Part shown: in pieces, positions 40,077 through 50,389 of the stretch
How positions within the stretch are numbered: the first letter of the stretch is position 1
How the letters are laid out: each line of letters opens with the position of its first letter
Source of the DNA: Aeromonas encheleia
GTDB lineage: Bacteria > Pseudomonadota > Gammaproteobacteria > Enterobacterales > Aeromonadaceae
Length of the DNA: 64,000 bases
Assembly: GCF_900637545.1 (NCBI RefSeq)
Contig: NZ_LR134376.1
Location: forward strand, 67,501-131,500
Reading direction: 5' to 3'
The notes under the pieces: model-generated
What the model was told of the DNA's origin: nothing
Databases searched by the model: none
The model's input: only the letters and a program-made list of their open reading frames with translations
Made by a program: the position numbers and the translations under genes

Positions 40077-40975
40077 GCCGCCGCATCGGTCTCCTGCCAC
40101 TGCGCCAGCACCCTGTCCTTCTCCTGCCAGCGTTGGTTCAGCCACTGCTGGAAGCCCCGCTTGAACTGCTTGTCGTTGAAGTAATCCCCCACCAGCGGCT
40201 CGTCGACGGGTAGCTCCTCGATGCGCACCCGAATGCGCTTCATCCGCCCCATCAGGAAGTCCTTGAACGGGGTCTCGGCGTTGTCTGGATAGCTGATGGT
40301 GACGTTGATCAGGCTGTCGAACTGCTCCCCCATGGCGGCCAGGGTGAAGGCGAGCCCCGCCGCCTTGGGCGGCATCAGATGACGGTAGGCTGAGCGCACC
40401 GCATCCCGCTTGGACTCGGTGAAACGGGTGCCTTCCACGAAGTTGATGACGGTGGTGGGGATGTGGCGAAACTTCTCGCAGGCGTTGCGGGTGGTCTCTA
40501 TGTCCTTGCCGCGCAGGTGCGGGTTGCGCAGCAGGAATGCCCGCGAGTAGCGGCGCATGAAGGGCATGTCCAGCCCCCAGCAGGCCAATCCCATCAGCGG
40601 GATGTAGATCAGCTCGTGCTTCATGAAGAACTTGGGCACCGGCAGCCGGTCCCTGAACAGATGACCCAGCACCACTATGTCGGTCCAGCTCAGGTGGTTG
40701 CTGACGATCAGATACCAGCCATCCTTGCGCAGCCGGGTATCGTCTTCGATCTGCCACTCGATGCGGGTGGTGAGGCGGATCACCAGGGCGTTGCAGCTCA
40801 GCCAGAAGCGCATGATGCCGTTGTTGATCCGGCTGCAGGCGTGGCTGAGGCCCGGGATCGGCAGCAGCTTGATCAGCGACACCAGCAGGATCAGGCTGGA
40901 GACCAGGATGATGAACAATATGGTCAGGCTGGCGCTGATGAGCAGCACCAGCGGGCCGGGAAGAAAGGTGAGCAT
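40022..40975 (-). CDS. YihG-like lysophospholipid acyltransferase, downstream paralogue
   Basis: A 317-residue membrane acyltransferase. N-terminal hydrophobic helices (residues ~5-40) precede the LPLAT motif NHLSWTD (H-x4-D), the substrate motif FVEGTRF and FMKHELIYIPLMG. The C-terminal FNDKQFKRGFQQWLNQRWQEKD resembles E. coli YihG. It probably moves acyl chains onto lysophospholipid at the inner membrane. It starts nine bases after a paralogue and has a longer Ala/Val-rich tail that overlaps the DUF523 gene by 55 bases. Confidence 0.88.
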   Translation of the reverse strand: MLTFLPGPLVLLISASLTILFIILVSSLILLVSLIKLLPIPGLSHACSRINNGIMRFWLSCNALVIRLTTRIEWQIEDDTRLRKDGWYLIVSNHLSWTDIVVLGHLFRDRLPVPKFFMKHELIYIPLMGLACWGLDMPFMRRYSRAFLLRNPHLRGKDIETTRNACEKFRHIPTTVINFVEGTRFTESKRDAVRSAYRHLMPPKAAGLAFTLAAMGEQFDSLINVTISYPDNAETPFKDFLMGRMKRIRVRIEELPVDEPLVGDYFNDKQFKRGFQQWLNQRWQEKDRVLAQWQETDAAAQVEAVVAKVSAEASSGS

Positions 40976-40984
40976 GGGTGTCGT

Positions 40985-41884
40985 TTACTGTGTCTCGTCC
41001 GCCAGCAGTTGGCTCAGGGTCTGATCCTTCTCGTGCCAGATCCCGTTCAACCACTGTTGAAACTCTTGTTGGAACTCGGGGTCATTGAAGTAATCCCCCA
41101 CCAGATTGCGTTCGATCGGCAGATAGCGCACCCGAACCTTGATTTCCCTGACTCGCCCGCACATGAAGTCCCAGTAACTGGGGATGCCGCCCGGATAGGC
41201 GATGGTCACATCCACCAGCTGGTGCAGTTGATCCCCCATGGCCGCCAGGGTAAAGGCGACCCCGCCCGCCCTCGGGTGCAGCAGATGGCGATAGGGGGCG
41301 GCCTGCTTGTCATGCTTGTGGGCGGTGAAGCGGGTGCCCTCCACGAAGTTCATCACGCTCACCGGAATGTGGCGGAACTTGGCACAGGCCTTACGGGTTG
41401 TTTCTATGTCCTTTCCCTTCAGATGAGGGCGTTTTTCCAGAAACTTTCGGGAATAACGTCGCATGAAGGGGAAATCCAGCGCCCACCAGGCCAGACCGAG
41501 AAAAGGTACCCAAATCAGTTCTTTCTTGAGGAAAAACTTCAGGAAGGGGATTTTCTGATTAAAAATCCGCTGCAATACCAGTATGTCGACCCAGGATTGA
41601 TGGTTGGCAATCACCATATACCACTCATTCCGGCGCCCTTTGTCCACTCCGACCACCTCAAAAGTGGTTCTGATGATGACTTTCTGGATCAGATTGTTGA
41701 AACCTATCCAGCAGCTGGCGCAGCCATCCAGCAGGGCGTTGCAGAGGGTACGCCAGCCCCTGATCGGCAGCAGCAGCTTGACCAGGCCGAGCAGCAGTAT
41801 GGGGACAAACCAGAACAGGGTATTGAGGAAATAGAGCAGGGTCGAGAGGCTGCCGCGCAGTCGCTCTATCAGCTTGTTTTGCAT
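40985..41884 (-). CDS. yihG: YihG-like lysophospholipid acyltransferase, upstream paralogue
   Basis: A 299-residue LPLAT-family enzyme with two N-terminal hydrophobic segments. Its motifs are NHQSWVD, FVEGTRF and FFLKKELIWVPFLGLAWWALDFPFM, and it ends near FNDPEFQQEFQQWLNGIWHEKD. The length is closest to E. coli YihG (310), though the downstream paralogue is similar in sequence to both. The pair probably arose by tandem duplication and shares a transcript. The E. coli yihG gene lies next to dsbA; here it is ~6 kb away. Confidence 0.88.
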   Translation of the reverse strand: MQNKLIERLRGSLSTLLYFLNTLFWFVPILLLGLVKLLLPIRGWRTLCNALLDGCASCWIGFNNLIQKVIIRTTFEVVGVDKGRRNEWYMVIANHQSWVDILVLQRIFNQKIPFLKFFLKKELIWVPFLGLAWWALDFPFMRRYSRKFLEKRPHLKGKDIETTRKACAKFRHIPVSVMNFVEGTRFTAHKHDKQAAPYRHLLHPRAGGVAFTLAAMGDQLHQLVDVTIAYPGGIPSYWDFMCGRVREIKVRVRYLPIERNLVGDYFNDPEFQQEFQQWLNGIWHEKDQTLSQLLADETQ

Positions 41885-42021
41885 GAATCGAGTCCGTCTT
41901 CTTGTCTGTGGATGACCAGCAAGTGGTCAGATCTGTGGCCATAATATCAGCCGATGGCGCGCTAAACCATGTCTGGCAGCCACGGACCACATAGGACTCA
42001 CTTTCCCATAATCCCAGTCAT

Positions 42022-43536
42022 TCAGCCGCTGCGCAGGCGGGAGAGCAGCCGATCCATGGCCCTGTAGCCGAGCGCCTCGATCAGGTGTTCCTTCTCGATG
42101 GCGGGCCGGCCTGCCAGATCCGCTATGGTGCGCGACACCCTCAGTATGCGGTGCCAGGCCCGGATGCTGAGCCCCAGCTTCTGGATGGCGCTCTCCAGAA
42201 ACTCGGCATCTTGCGGCGATAGTCGGCAAATATCTTCGATCTCGCGGCTATCCAGCAGGTTATTGAGCTTGCCATTGCGGCTCAGCATCCGCTCCCGCGC
42301 CGCCAGCACCCGCTCCCGGATCTGGCGGCTCGGCTCACCGCGCTCCGCCTTGCCGGTAAGGCTGCCCTTGGGCAGCAGCGGCACCTCCACCGTCAGATCG
42401 AAGCGATCGAGGAAAGGGCCGGAGAGCTTGCCGAGATAGCGCAGGATCTGATCCGGGCTGGAGCGGGTCTGGCCGTCCCCATAGTGACCGCAGGGGCTGG
42501 GATTCATGGCGCCAATCAGCTGGAAGCGGGCGGGGAAGTCCACCTGGCGCGCGGCCCGGCTGATGGTGATGTGGCCGGTCTCCAGCGGCTCGCGCAGGGA
42601 GTCGAGCACCTTGCGCTCGAACTCCGGCAGCTCGTCGAGAAACAGCACCCCGTTGTGAGCCAGGGAGATCTCGCCGGGTCTCGGGTGGCTGCCACCCCCC
42701 ACCAGGGCCACCGCCGAGGCGCTGTGATGGGGCGTGCGATAGGGCCTGTGATGCCAGTGGCCGACCCGGGGAGTGAGTCCGCCGATGGAGTGGATGGCGG
42801 CGGTCTGCTGCGCCTCCTGCTCGCTCAGCGGCGGCAGTATGCCGGGCAGGCGGCTCGCCAGCATGCTCTTGCCTGTGCCGGGGGGGCCTATGAACAGCAG
42901 GTTGTGGCTGCCGGCGGCGGCGATCTCCAGCGCCCGCTTGGCCTGGGACTGGCCGATCACATCCTGCAGATCCGGCACGTCGGGCAGTGTCTCCGTGCTC
43001 TGGGGCTCTGGCAGTGGCAGCTCATACTGGCCCGCCAGCCAGGCTGTCACCGCCAGCAGCTGATGGGCGGTGCGCACCTCCGCATCCTGGATGAGGGAGG
43101 CCTCGGGGCCGTTCTCCCGCGGCACCAGCAGGGTGCGGCCCGCATCGCGGCAGGCGAGCACCGCGGGCAAGACCCCGAGCACGGGACGGATCTCGCCGGT
43201 CAGGGCCAGCTCCCCCAAAAATTCATGATCGAGCAGGTATTTTGCCGGTATCTGCTTGGAAGCGGCGAGAATGCCGATGGCGATGGCCAGATCGAAACGG
43301 CCCCCCTCCTTGGGCAGGTCGGCGGGGGCCAGGTTGACCGTGATGTGCTTGCTCGGGAACTCGAAGTTGCCGTTGAGCAGGGCGCTGCGCACCCGATCCC
43401 GCGACTCCTTCACCGAGGTTTCCGGTAATCCCACCATGTTGAAGGCGGGCAGCCCGTTGGATAAATGGACTTCCACCGTGACTTGCGGCGCCGCGATCCC
43501 CAGGCTGGCACGGCTATAAACCACAGCTAATGACAT
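42022..43536 (-). CDS. comM: Mg-chelatase-like AAA+ protein ComM (YifB)
   Basis: A 504-residue hexameric helicase-like AAA+ protein. The N-terminal Lon-protease-like domain carries VEVHLSNGLPAFNMVGLPE. The AAA+ core has Walker A GPPGTGKSML and GVLFLDELPEF, followed by the Mg-chelatase C-terminal domain (RAWHRILRVSRTIADLAG). ComM promotes branch migration during natural transformation. It is divergent from ilvL, the same neighbour as in E. coli. Confidence 0.95.
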   Translation of the reverse strand: MSLAVVYSRASLGIAAPQVTVEVHLSNGLPAFNMVGLPETSVKESRDRVRSALLNGNFEFPSKHITVNLAPADLPKEGGRFDLAIAIGILAASKQIPAKYLLDHEFLGELALTGEIRPVLGVLPAVLACRDAGRTLLVPRENGPEASLIQDAEVRTAHQLLAVTAWLAGQYELPLPEPQSTETLPDVPDLQDVIGQSQAKRALEIAAAGSHNLLFIGPPGTGKSMLASRLPGILPPLSEQEAQQTAAIHSIGGLTPRVGHWHHRPYRTPHHSASAVALVGGGSHPRPGEISLAHNGVLFLDELPEFERKVLDSLREPLETGHITISRAARQVDFPARFQLIGAMNPSPCGHYGDGQTRSSPDQILRYLGKLSGPFLDRFDLTVEVPLLPKGSLTGKAERGEPSRQIRERVLAARERMLSRNGKLNNLLDSREIEDICRLSPQDAEFLESAIQKLGLSIRAWHRILRVSRTIADLAGRPAIEKEHLIEALGYRAMDRLLSRLRSG

Positions 43537-43735
43537 AAATCCCGTCCTTGGTTTGATGTATGTGCTGGTTAACCGTTTTTTATTAGTTTTTTGTGCCAGT
43601 CAGAGGCCGTCGGCGCGCTTGAAATCAGAGTCTTGTCAGCTAAAAAACGCTTGCCAAATAAAAATCACCGTGCTAGTTCTAATAGCTATTCGCGGTGCAA
43701 ACCGCCCCGATTTCACAGGATTTCCGGTTGTAACT

Positions 43736-43834
43736 ATGAACATGGCCTCCCGTTTCGTCAGCATTATTGTGGTCCTAGTGGTGATTATTATCTCACCGCT
43801 CGGGGCTCGTTTAGCTGCACGGAACAAGGGATAG
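43736..43834 (+). CDS. ilvL: ilvGMEDA leader peptide
   Basis: A 32-codon ORF, the same length as E. coli IlvL. It encodes a run of branched-chain residues ([14 protein letters not shown]) then a basic tail. Ribosome stalling on these codons when Ile, Val or Leu tRNAs are uncharged would prevent formation of the terminator at 43864. It lies ~85 bases before ilvG. A weak TTGCCA near 43651 may be part of its promoter. Confidence 0.92.
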   Translation: MNMASRFVSIIVVLVVIIISPLGARLAARNKG

Positions 43835-43863
43835 ACCCACCACCGGACAGAACGAAACAAGCG

Positions 43864-43896
43864 ACCCCCGAGCCTCACGGCTCGGGGGTTTTTTTT
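43864..43896 (+). terminator. ilvGMEDA attenuator
   Basis: The stem ACCCCCGAGCC (43864-43874), loop TCAC and GGCTCGGGGGT are followed by eight T residues. GGGCTCG at 43803-43809, within the leader ORF, can pair with the 5' arm (CGAGCC), a plausible antiterminator. Confidence 0.92.
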
Positions 43897-43919
43897 CGAC
43901 CAAAGGACAGGATTTCCAC

Positions 43920-45566
43920 ATGAACGGCGCGCAGTTTTTGGTACAGGCTCTCAAGAAACAGGGTGTGACCCAGGTGTTTGGTTACCCGGGCGGGGCCATC
44001 ATGCCGGTCTACGATGCCCTGTATGACGGTGGTCTGGCCCATCAGCTCTGCCGCCACGAGCAGGGTGCCGCCATGGCGGCGGTGGGCTATGCCCGCGCCT
44101 CCGGCCGGGTGGGGGTCTGCATCGCCACCTCGGGCCCGGGCGCCACCAACCTGGTGACCGGGTTGGCGGAGGCGCTGCTCGATTCTGTGCCGCTGGTGGC
44201 CATCAGTGGCCAGGTGGCTTGCGCCGCGGTGGGCACCGATGCCTTCCAGGAGGTGGACGTGCTCGGCATGTCGCTCTCCTGCACCAAGCACTCCTTCATG
44301 GTGACCGACCCCGCCGATCTGGGGCGGGTGCTGGCCGAAGCCTTCGCCATCGCCACCGAAGGCCGCCCCGGTCCCGTGCTCATCGATTTCCCCAAGGATA
44401 TCCAGCTGGCCGCCGTGCCCACCCTGAGCCCGCTGTTTGCGGTGGCGGAGCCGGAGGCCCTCAACCCGGCCGAGATCGGCGCGGCCCGCGCCCTGCTGGC
44501 GGCCGCCGAGCGCCCCGTGCTCTACGTCGGGGGTGGGGTCGGCATGGCCAATGCCGAGGCCGAGCTGCGCGAGTTTGCCGCCACCAGCGGCATGCCGGCG
44601 GTCACCACCCTCAAGGGGATAGGGGCGCTGGATCCCGATAGCCCCGTCTATCTCGGCATGCTCGGCATGCACGGCACCAAGGCCGCCAACTACGCGGTGC
44701 AGCAGTGTGATCTGCTGCTGGTGGTGGGCGCCCGTTTCGATGATCGGGTGACCGGCAAGCTGGACGAGTTCGCCCCCCACGCCAGGGTGGTCCATCTGGA
44801 CGTGGACGCCGCCGAGTTCGGCAAGCGCCGCGCCGCCGAGGTGGGCATCACCACGGATCTGAGGCTGGTGCTGCCGGCGCTGGCCATGGCCCTCGACATC
44901 GCACCCTGGCGCGAGCACTGCGCCGCCATGGCACGGGAATATGCGTTTCGCTACGACCACCCCGGCCAACCCATCTATGCCCCAGCCCTGCTCAAGCAGC
45001 TCTCCGAGCGCCTGCCCGAGAGCAGCGTGGTGGCCTGCGACGTGGGCCAGCACCAGATGTGGGTGGCCCAGCACATGCGCTTCACCAGCCCGCGCAACCA
45101 TCTCTCCAGCGCCGGCCTCGGCACCATGGGCTTCGGCCTGCCCGCCGCCATCGGCGCCAAGATGTCGCGGCCGGATGATGAGGTGGTGCTGGTGAGCGGT
45201 GACGGCTCCTTCATGATGAACGTGCAGGAGCTCGGCACCATACGCCGCGCCCAGCTCAAGGTGAAAATGGTGCTGATCGACAACCAGCGTCTCGGCATGG
45301 TGCGCCAGTGGCAGGAGCTGTTCTTCGACGGCCGCTACAGCGAGACCATACTCTCGGACAACCCGGACTTCATCGCCCTGGCCGCCGCGTTCGGCATCCC
45401 CGGCGAGACCATCAGCTGCAAGGCGGAGATAGCGCCGGCACTGGGCCGTCTGCTGGCGAGCGAGAGCGCCTACCTGCTGCATGTTGCGATTTCAGAGGAA
45501 GAAAACGTCTGGCCCCTGGTGCCACCAGGAGTCGCCAACCACAAGATGATGGAGCAACGCCCATGA
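43920..45566 (+). CDS. ilvG: acetolactate synthase II, large subunit
   Basis: A 548-residue thiamine-diphosphate enzyme (E. coli ilvG+ 548) condensing pyruvate with pyruvate or 2-oxobutyrate. Visible motifs are [15 protein letters not shown], the cofactor glutamate region [13 protein letters not shown] and the ThDP motif [12 protein letters not shown] with NNQ-like DNQRLGM. The frame is intact, unlike E. coli K-12. It is first structural gene of the operon and overlaps ilvM by ATGA. Confidence 0.97.
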   Translation: MNGAQFLVQALKKQGVTQVFGYPGGAIMPVYDALYDGGLAHQLCRHEQGAAMAAVGYARASGRVGVCIATSGPGATNLVTGLAEALLDSVPLVAISGQVACAAVGTDAFQEVDVLGMSLSCTKHSFMVTDPADLGRVLAEAFAIATEGRPGPVLIDFPKDIQLAAVPTLSPLFAVAEPEALNPAEIGAARALLAAAERPVLYVGGGVGMANAEAELREFAATSGMPAVTTLKGIGALDPDSPVYLGMLGMHGTKAANYAVQQCDLLLVVGARFDDRVTGKLDEFAPHARVVHLDVDAAEFGKRRAAEVGITTDLRLVLPALAMALDIAPWREHCAAMAREYAFRYDHPGQPIYAPALLKQLSERLPESSVVACDVGQHQMWVAQHMRFTSPRNHLSSAGLGTMGFGLPAAIGAKMSRPDDEVVLVSGDGSFMMNVQELGTIRRAQLKVKMVLIDNQRLGMVRQWQELFFDGRYSETILSDNPDFIALAAAFGIPGETISCKAEIAPALGRLLASESAYLLHVAISEEENVWPLVPPGVANHKMMEQRP

Positions 45567-45811
45567 ACCAGCACACATTGCATATTCACGCCCAGCCGAG
45601 ACCCGAAGTGATGGAGCGGGTGCTGCGGGTGGTGCGCCACCGCGGCTTCGCGCTCTGCGCCCTCAATATGGAGCAGGATTGCCAACAGCTGCGGATCACG
45701 GTTACTGTCGAGTCGGTGCGTCCCATCCAGCAGTTGTGGAGCCAGCTGGTCAAGCTGGTGGACGTCTCCCGGGTCGATGCACTGGAACAGCAGCCCCGGA
45801 TCAGCGCTTAA
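45563..45811 (+). CDS. ilvM: acetolactate synthase II, small regulatory subunit
   Basis: An 82-residue single ACT-domain protein (E. coli IlvM 87): [20 protein letters not shown] and [24 protein letters not shown]. It stabilises the large subunit; the IlvM class confers little valine sensitivity. ATGA overlap with ilvG gives stoichiometric translation. ilvE follows 12 bases later. Confidence 0.96.
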   Translation: MNQHTLHIHAQPRPEVMERVLRVVRHRGFALCALNMEQDCQQLRITVTVESVRPIQQLWSQLVKLVDVSRVDALEQQPRISA

Positions 45812-45823
45812 GGAGCAAAGCCA

Positions 45824-46756
45824 ATGTCACAGCCTTCCCACCCCCAGTACATCTGGTTCAACGGCAAACTGGTGCCCTGGCAAGATGCCCAGGTCCACGT
45901 CATGAGCCACGCCCTGCACTACGGCTCCTCGGTGTTCGAGGGAGTGCGTGCCTACGACACCCCCAGGGGAACCTGCATCTTCCGCCTGCAGGAGCACACC
46001 CGTCGCCTGTTCGACTCCGCCAAGATCTACTGGATGGACGTGCCCTACAGCGAGGCCGAGGTGAATGACGCCTGCCGCACCGTGGTGCGCGAGAACGGCC
46101 TCAAGAGCGGCTATCTGCGCCCGCTGGCCTTTGTCGGCAACGTGGGGCTTGGGCTGCATCCGCCGCTGGATGCCAAGGCGGATCTCATGGTCGCCGCGCT
46201 GCCCTGGGGCGCCTACCTCGGTGAGGAGGGGCTCAAAAACGGGGTGGATGTGTGCGTCACCTCCTGGAGCCGGCTCGCGCCCAATACCATCCCCACCGGT
46301 GCCAAGGCCGGCGGCAACTATCTCTCATCCCAGCTGATCAGCCGGGAGGCCAAGCGCAACGGCTTCGCCGAGGGGCTGGCGCTGGACGTGAACGGCTATC
46401 TGAGCGAGGGGGCCGGGGAGAACCTGTTCCTGGTGAAGAACGGCGTGCTGTTCACCCCGCCCGCCGCCGCCGCCATCCTGCCCGGCATCACCCGCGACAC
46501 CATAATGACGCTGGCTAAAGATCTGGGCTATGAGGTGCGCGAGCAGGCGCTGCCGCGCGAAGCGCTGTACGTGGCGGACGAGATCTTCATGACCGGCACC
46601 GCCGCCGAAGTCACGCCGGTGCGATCCGTGGATCGGATGAAAGTCGGGGCCGGGAGCCGTGGCCCCGTGACTGAGCGGCTGCAGAATGCCTTCTTCGGCC
46701 TGTTCAACGGCCAGACCGAGGACAAGTGGGGTTGGCTGACCCCGGTCAACGACTGA
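45824..46756 (+). CDS. ilvE: branched-chain amino acid aminotransferase
   Basis: A 310-residue class IV PLP aminotransferase (E. coli 309) catalysing the last step to Val, Ile and Leu. It has FEGVRAYDTPRGT, the PLP lysine in TGAKAGGNYLSSQ, the fold IV signature EGLALDVNGYLSEGAGENLF and GTAAEVTPVRSVD. AAGGAG lies upstream of the start. It is third gene of the ilv operon. Confidence 0.97.
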   Translation: MSQPSHPQYIWFNGKLVPWQDAQVHVMSHALHYGSSVFEGVRAYDTPRGTCIFRLQEHTRRLFDSAKIYWMDVPYSEAEVNDACRTVVRENGLKSGYLRPLAFVGNVGLGLHPPLDAKADLMVAALPWGAYLGEEGLKNGVDVCVTSWSRLAPNTIPTGAKAGGNYLSSQLISREAKRNGFAEGLALDVNGYLSEGAGENLFLVKNGVLFTPPAAAAILPGITRDTIMTLAKDLGYEVREQALPREALYVADEIFMTGTAAEVTPVRSVDRMKVGAGSRGPVTERLQNAFFGLFNGQTEDKWGWLTPVND

Positions 46757-46903
46757 TCGAAGGCTGAGCGGGCGATCCGTCGCCCGATCTCAGACAAGAG
46801 TCGGCTATGGCAAGGGCAGGTCCCTTGCCACAACCGATTTGCAGTGACAGTTTTGCATCACTAATTTGCCCAACCGGGCTCATGTATTCAGGGAGTAGAG
46901 ACA

Positions 46904-48745
46904 ATGCCGAAGTTGAGATCCGCCACCACCACCCACGGACGTAACATGGCCGGGGCCCGCGCCCTCTGGCGTGCCACCGGCATGACAGATCAGGATTTTG
47001 GCAAGCCCATCATAGCCGTGGTCAACTCCTTCACCCAGTTCGTACCTGGCCACGTTCACCTCAAGGATTTGGGCCAGCTGGTGGCCCGCGAGATCGAAGC
47101 CGCGGGTGGCGTCGCCAAGGAGTTCAACACAATCGCCGTGGATGACGGCATCGCCATGGGCCACGGCGGCATGCTCTATTCGCTGCCGTCCCGGGAGCTG
47201 ATCGCCGACTCGGTGGAGTACATGGTCAACGCCCACTGCGCCGATGCCATGGTCTGCATCTCCAACTGCGACAAGATCACCCCGGGGATGCTGATGGCCG
47301 CCCTGCGCATCAACATACCCGTGATCTTCGTCTCCGGCGGCCCCATGGAGGCGGGCAAGACCAAGCTCTCCGATCAGATCATCAAGCTGGATCTGGTGGA
47401 TGCCATGATCCAGGGGGCCGATCCCAAGGTCTCCGATGCCCAGAGCGATCAGATAGAGCGCAGTGCCTGCCCCACCTGTGGCTCCTGCTCCGGCATGTTC
47501 ACCGCCAACTCCATGAACTGCCTGACCGAGGCGCTCGGCCTCTCCCAGCCGGGCAACGGCTCCATGCTGGCGACCCACGCCGATCGCGAGCAGCTGTTCA
47601 AGCTGGCGGGCCAGCGCATCGTCACCCTGGCCAAGCGCTGGTATGAGCAGGATGACGAGACAGCCCTGCCGCGCAACATCGCCACCAAGGCGGCGTTCGA
47701 GAACGCCATGGCGCTGGACATCGCCATGGGTGGCTCCACCAATACAGTGCTGCACCTGCTGGCGGCGGCGCAGGAGGCCGGGGTGGACTTCACCATGGCC
47801 GACATCGACCGCATGTCGCGCAAGGTGCCCCAGCTGTGCAAGGTGGCGCCCTCTACCCAGAAGTACCACATGGAAGACGTGCACCGCGCCGGTGGCGTGG
47901 TCGCCATCCTGGGCCAGCTGGAGAAGGCGGGTCTGGTGCACGGCGATACCCGCACCGTACTGGGCGGCTCCCTGGCCGAACTGCTCAACGAATACGACGT
48001 CAGCCGCCAGCCGAGCCAGGAGGTGGTGGACTTCTACCGCGCCGGTCCGGCCGGGATCCGCACCACCAAGGCGTTCAGCCAGGATTGCCGCTGGCCCGAG
48101 CTGGATGTGGACAGAGCCGAGGGCTGCATCCGCTCGCTGGACAATGCCTACAGCCTGGAGGGCGGCCTGGCCGTGCTCTCCGGCAATCTGGCCCTTGATG
48201 GCGCCATCGTCAAAACGGCCGGCGTGGATGACGAGAACCTCTGCTTCCGTGGCCCGGCCCGGGTATTCGAGAGCCAGGACACCGCCGTCGCTGGCATCCT
48301 GGACGGTACGGTCAAAGCCGGTGAAGTGGTGGTGATCCGCTACGAAGGGCCCAAGGGCGGTCCCGGCATGCAGGAGATGCTCTATCCCACCACCTATCTC
48401 AAGTCCATGGGATTGGGCAAGCAGTGCGCCCTGATCACCGATGGCCGCTTCTCTGGCGGTACCTCGGGTCTCTCCATCGGCCACGTCTCGCCCGAGGCGG
48501 CCTCCGGCGGCACCATAGGGTTGGTGGAGGATGGCGACATCATCAACATCAATATTCCGGCTCGCAGCATGGTGCTGGAAGTGGCCGACAGTGTGCTGGC
48601 CGCCCGCCGCGTTGCCGCCTCGGCCCGTGGCTGGAAGCCGCTGGACCGTCAGCGTCAGGTCTCCTTTGCCCTGCGCGCCTACGCCATGCTCGCTACCAGT
48701 GCCGACAAGGGCGCGGTACGAGATCGCAGCAAGCTGGAGGAGTGA
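46904..48745 (+). CDS. ilvD: dihydroxy-acid dehydratase
   Basis: A 613-residue Fe-S dehydratase (E. coli 616) acting between ilvC and ilvE products. Cluster-binding cysteines are in [13 protein letters not shown] and [19 protein letters not shown]. The C-terminal lid has [16 protein letters not shown] 147-base gap after ilvE contains two hairpins (GGGCGA/TCGCCC near 46770 and GGCAAGG/CCTTGCC near 46810) without T-runs, which may shape RNA processing. Its stop overlaps a short ORF start (TGATG). Confidence 0.97.
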   Translation: MPKLRSATTTHGRNMAGARALWRATGMTDQDFGKPIIAVVNSFTQFVPGHVHLKDLGQLVAREIEAAGGVAKEFNTIAVDDGIAMGHGGMLYSLPSRELIADSVEYMVNAHCADAMVCISNCDKITPGMLMAALRINIPVIFVSGGPMEAGKTKLSDQIIKLDLVDAMIQGADPKVSDAQSDQIERSACPTCGSCSGMFTANSMNCLTEALGLSQPGNGSMLATHADREQLFKLAGQRIVTLAKRWYEQDDETALPRNIATKAAFENAMALDIAMGGSTNTVLHLLAAAQEAGVDFTMADIDRMSRKVPQLCKVAPSTQKYHMEDVHRAGGVVAILGQLEKAGLVHGDTRTVLGGSLAELLNEYDVSRQPSQEVVDFYRAGPAGIRTTKAFSQDCRWPELDVDRAEGCIRSLDNAYSLEGGLAVLSGNLALDGAIVKTAGVDDENLCFRGPARVFESQDTAVAGILDGTVKAGEVVVIRYEGPKGGPGMQEMLYPTTYLKSMGLGKQCALITDGRFSGGTSGLSIGHVSPEAASGGTIGLVEDGDIININIPARSMVLEVADSVLAARRVAASARGWKPLDRQRQVSFALRAYAMLATSADKGAVRDRSKLEE

Positions 48746-48831
48746 TGATGACACTTAAGGCAAATTACCCGTATTCCGTCTGTGCCGTGCCGAGCATGGT
48801 GCGCGTTCATTCCGGCAAGGCGGAGGAGTAA
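48745..48831 (+). CDS. possible 28-codon ORF between ilvD and ilvA
   Basis: An ATG overlaps the ilvD stop (TGATG) with GGAGGAG just before it. The ORF (starts [10 protein letters not shown], ends S-G-K-A-E-E) stops at TAA two bases before the ilvA ATG, and its own GGAGGAG serves ilvA. This is perfect coupling geometry. I recognise no family. Its last codons (AAG GCG GAG GAG) echo the ilvD end (AAG CTG GAG GAG), so a worn ilvD tail copy is possible, but ribosome-site constraint alone could explain this. Confidence 0.4.
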   Translation: MMTLKANYPYSVCAVPSMVRVHSGKAEE

Positions 48832-48833
48832 CC

Positions 48834-50354
48834 ATGGTCTCTGCGGCAGATTATCTACGCAAGGTGTTGCTCTCCCCCGTCTATGAGGCGGCGCGGGTGA
48901 CCCCCTTGCAGACCCTTAAAAAATTGTCCGAACGGCTCGGCAACCAGGTCTCCCTCAAGCGGGAAGACTTGCAGCCGGTGCACTCCTTCAAGCTGCGCGG
49001 TGCCTATCACAAGATCGCGACCTTGAGCGCCGAGCAGAAGGCGAACGGTGTGGTGGCGGCCTCTGCCGGCAACCATGCCCAGGGGGTCGCCCTGTCGGCG
49101 GCCAAGCTCGGCATCAAGGCCATCATAGTGATGCCCAAGACCACGCCGGACATCAAGATAGATGCGGTGCGCCGGCTGGGTGGCAACGTCATGCTGTTTG
49201 GCAATAGCTTCGACGAGGCCTATGCCGAGAGCCGCCGCCTCTCCGAACTGGAGGGCTACACCCTGATACCGCCGTTTGACGACGTCGAGGTGATCGCGGG
49301 CCAGGGTACCATCGGCAAGGAGCTGCTGGAGCAGGATACCCACCTCACCCACGTGTTCGTGCCTGTGGGGGGCGGCGGCCTGGCCGCCGGTGTGGCCGTC
49401 TACATCAAGCAGCTGCTGCCGGATGTGAAGGTGATCGGGGTGGAGGCGGAAGGCTCCGCCTGCCTCAAGGCCGCCATGGAAGCCGGCGAGCCGGTCAATC
49501 TGGATCGGGTCTCGCTGTTTGCCGACGGTGTGGCGGTCAAGCGCATCGGCACAGAGACGTTTCGTCTGTGCAACCAGTATCTGGACGAGGTGGTGACCGT
49601 CTCCAACGACCAGATCTGCGCCGCGCTGAAAGATATCTTCGACGACTGCCGCGCCATCGCCGAACCCTCTGGCGCCCTGTCGCTGGCGGGGCTCAAGGCC
49701 TACAGCGAGCGTGAGCAGGTCAAGGGCGGCCGGATGGCGGCCATTCTGTCCGGTGCCAACGTCAACTTCCACAGCCTGCGCTACGTGTCGGAGCGCTGCG
49801 AGATAGGCGAGAAGCGCGAGGGCATGCTGGCGGTGACCATACCCGAGCGCAAGGGGGCCTTCCTCGACTTCTGCCGCCAGCTCGGCCCGCGCATGGTGAC
49901 CGAGTTCAACTACCGCTACGCGGATGCGGCCCAGGCCTCCCTGTTCGTCTCGGTGCGCCTCACCGGCGGCGACGAGGAGTTGACCCAGATCCAGCATCAG
50001 CTGGAGGGAAATGGCTACCCTGTGGTCAACATGACCGAGAGCGAGCTGGCCAAGAACCACGTGCGCTACATGATTGGCGGCCGCCCGGCCCGGCCCCTCG
50101 GTGAACGGCTCTACAGCTTCAAGTTCCCGGAGCAGCCGGGCGCCCTGATGCGCTTCCTGGAGACCCTGGGCTGTCGCTGGAACATCAGCCTGTTCCACTA
50201 CCGCAACCACGGTGCCGACTATGGTCGGGTGCTCTGTGCCTTCGAGCTGCCGGATGAAGACGTGGCCGCCTTCCACGACTACCTGCACGAGATTGGCTAC
50301 GGCTGGAAGGAGGTGAGCGACGATCCCGCCTACCGGCTGTTCCTGGCCAGCTAG
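48834..50354 (+). CDS. ilvA: threonine ammonia-lyase (biosynthetic threonine deaminase)
   Basis: A 506-residue PLP enzyme (E. coli 514), first committed step to isoleucine. It has the PLP lysine in HSFKLRGAYHK, the glycine loop VPVGGGGLAAGVA and two C-terminal ACT-like domains (MLAVTIPERKGAFLDFC; YSFKFPEQPGALMRFLETLG) for isoleucine feedback. It is last gene of the ilv operon, with GGAGGAG at the start and a strong terminator 35 bases downstream. Confidence 0.97.
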   Translation: MVSAADYLRKVLLSPVYEAARVTPLQTLKKLSERLGNQVSLKREDLQPVHSFKLRGAYHKIATLSAEQKANGVVAASAGNHAQGVALSAAKLGIKAIIVMPKTTPDIKIDAVRRLGGNVMLFGNSFDEAYAESRRLSELEGYTLIPPFDDVEVIAGQGTIGKELLEQDTHLTHVFVPVGGGGLAAGVAVYIKQLLPDVKVIGVEAEGSACLKAAMEAGEPVNLDRVSLFADGVAVKRIGTETFRLCNQYLDEVVTVSNDQICAALKDIFDDCRAIAEPSGALSLAGLKAYSEREQVKGGRMAAILSGANVNFHSLRYVSERCEIGEKREGMLAVTIPERKGAFLDFCRQLGPRMVTEFNYRYADAAQASLFVSVRLTGGDEELTQIQHQLEGNGYPVVNMTESELAKNHVRYMIGGRPARPLGERLYSFKFPEQPGALMRFLETLGCRWNISLFHYRNHGADYGRVLCAFELPDEDVAAFHDYLHEIGYGWKEVSDDPAYRLFLAS

Positions 50355-50389
50355 GGAGGATGGCCACCGGCCTCTGCCCAGACCCGAAA

